Part shown: piece by piece, positions 19,323-20,203 of the stretch
Numbering within the stretch: position 1 is the first letter of the stretch
Layout: each line of letters starts with the position of its first letter
NCBI GenBank assembly: GCA_016987375.1
Contig: PJRA01000508.1
Span: 2,606,672-2,626,874 of the forward strand
From: Brachionus koreanus
Lineage: Eukaryota > Rotifera > Eurotatoria > Ploima > Brachionidae
Reading direction: 5' to 3'
DNA: 20,203 bases
Made by a program: the position numbers and the translations under genes
The notes under the pieces: model-generated
Told to the model about the DNA's origin: nothing
Database searches by the model: none
The model's input: the letters and a program-made list of their open reading frames with translations, nothing else

Positions 19323-19823
19323 GAACGTTCATTGTTCAAAATTGCCCCTCATAAAACATTTTGATTTTAATTTTTCAAATTTTAGACTTAGCATAGAACA
19401 ATTTAATTCTACTAATTTTTTTATTCACATTTATTCTTATCCAAAAATGCTTATAATTTAAATAATTTTATTAATTTAAATATTGAATTTTCTTATTTAA
19501 TTTGCCTTAATAAATTTTTTTATTTCTAATTATATAAAAGTAGATTTTTGATAATCATTTTCTATACCATAAATAAACTTTACATCCATTTTTTTCAATT
19601 TTTTTGAAAAAAGTCTTGTGACTCAAAACTTTTTTGATGACTTCTTCAAAATAAAAATTTAGTTCTAGTTTAAAAGTTAATAGTTAGTAATAGTATTATA
19701 TCCAGAATATATATTTTAGTATTGGGTATCGTTAGTATTCCCAATTTTTTTCAAATTTTAAAATCAGACTGCTTTAAAATAGAAAAATGATTATTCCAAA
19801 AAGTTGTAATATAAGTTGAAAAA
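19323..19823. other. AT-rich 3' flank of the PDZ-LIM gene
   Basis: Contains the probable 3' UTR with AATAAA at 19509-19514. A small hairpin ATTGGG...CCCAAT (19721-19745) lies about 100 bp before the transposase-like frame. Nothing else is recognised. Confidence 0.45.
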
Positions 19824-20057
19824 TTGTACAAAACCGTCAAAAAAGATTTGTACAACTTTGTAAAAAGTAACCAAAATTTGCCTAAAGCTGAAGTTGAAAG
19901 GCAATTCATTGGTCTTGGATACAAAAACGTTCTGTTTATCGTTGGCTACATATTAAAGAAAAAAGTTAAAATTTTCAAGAGAAAAAAAGGAAGTGGAAGA
20001 CCTGCTAAAATAGCGACGAAACTAATAGAAAGATGGCTAGAAAGTTTAATTGCCTAA
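19824..20057 (+). pseudogene. N-terminal fragment of a mariner/Tc1-like transposase
   Basis: The frame contains LPKAEVERQFIGLGYKN, then LKKKVKIFKRKKGSGRPAKI. This layout of a first helix-turn-helix, a linker and a K-x-G-S-G-R-P basic patch is typical of the DNA-binding half of mariner-type transposases. There is no proper start codon (the frame opens at a TTG), the middle is eroded, and no DDE/D domain follows in the remaining 146 bp. It is likely a decayed copy. It is not continuous with the fragment at 1-115, which lies on the other strand. Confidence 0.55.
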
Positions 20058-20203
20058 CTATCGGGAAGATTTGTTACGGTATGAAAATAACCGTTTTTAT
20101 TATTTACAATTTTCTTAGATTATATCTTTATGAGTCATAAATCATAAGTCATAAATCTTTATGACCGAATTAATTCACAATTTATTTTGATTTAACTTCT
20201 TTA

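Noticed and set aside
1..20203. CRISPR array, bacterial operon or riboswitch
   Set aside because: The sequence is eukaryotic (spliced genes, histone). No regularly spaced repeats or prokaryotic gene packing are seen.

Overview
The window is animal nuclear DNA. It is strongly AT-rich, and most of its genes are cut by very small GT-AG introns (47-72 nt, with one of 224 nt and one alternative of about 0.1-1.1 kb). Histone H2B is of animal type, and a muscle-type PDZ/ZM/LIM scaffold gene is present. Tiny introns, compact genes, mariner-type transposase scraps and a coiled-coil protein with a cysteine-rich head suggest a small invertebrate. A monogonont rotifer (Brachionus-like) is my best guess, but that is inference from style, not from a diagnostic marker.

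Layout. 1-115: end of a decayed mariner-like transposase on the minus strand. 2559-3695 (-): a complete five-exon beta-1,3-glucuronosyltransferase gene (B3GAT/GlcAT family) with all the expected catalytic motifs. 3849-5124 (+): a head-to-head paralogue, 153 bp away start to start, with an intact gene structure in which essentially every sugar-nucleotide-binding and catalytic residue is replaced. 5668-5973 (-): an unrecognised small ORF. 6655-7890: a transposon island with a MITE flanked by an 8-bp target duplication, a TA-flanked MITE and a frameshifted LINE reverse-transcriptase scrap. 8406-8774 (+): a solitary histone H2B gene with a perfect histone 3' stem-loop. 9200-10670: repeat relics, including a SINE-like retroposon. 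11341-12318 (-): a third glucuronosyltransferase paralogue. 12671-13366 (+): an intronless cysteine-rich/coiled-coil protein. 13520-14084: a second SINE-like copy with a poly(A) tail, and a foldback element. 14085-16417: gene-poor. 16418-19322 (+): a Zasp/Enigma-family PDZ-ZM-LIM3 gene with an apparent alternative exon. 19824-20057: N-terminal part of a mariner-like transposase.

How the genes relate. The three glucuronosyltransferase-family genes form one local family. The 3' parts of the second and third are 658-bp inverted copies with only 5 mismatches and no indels, including their intron. Their 5' parts align at the same length but share only about a third of their residues. That pattern points to recent ectopic gene conversion between old inverted paralogues. 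Both members keep open frames although they cannot be ordinary glucuronosyltransferases, which makes this locus the most interesting part of the window. The other genes (H2B, the PDZ-LIM scaffold, the coiled-coil protein) have no evident functional link to it.
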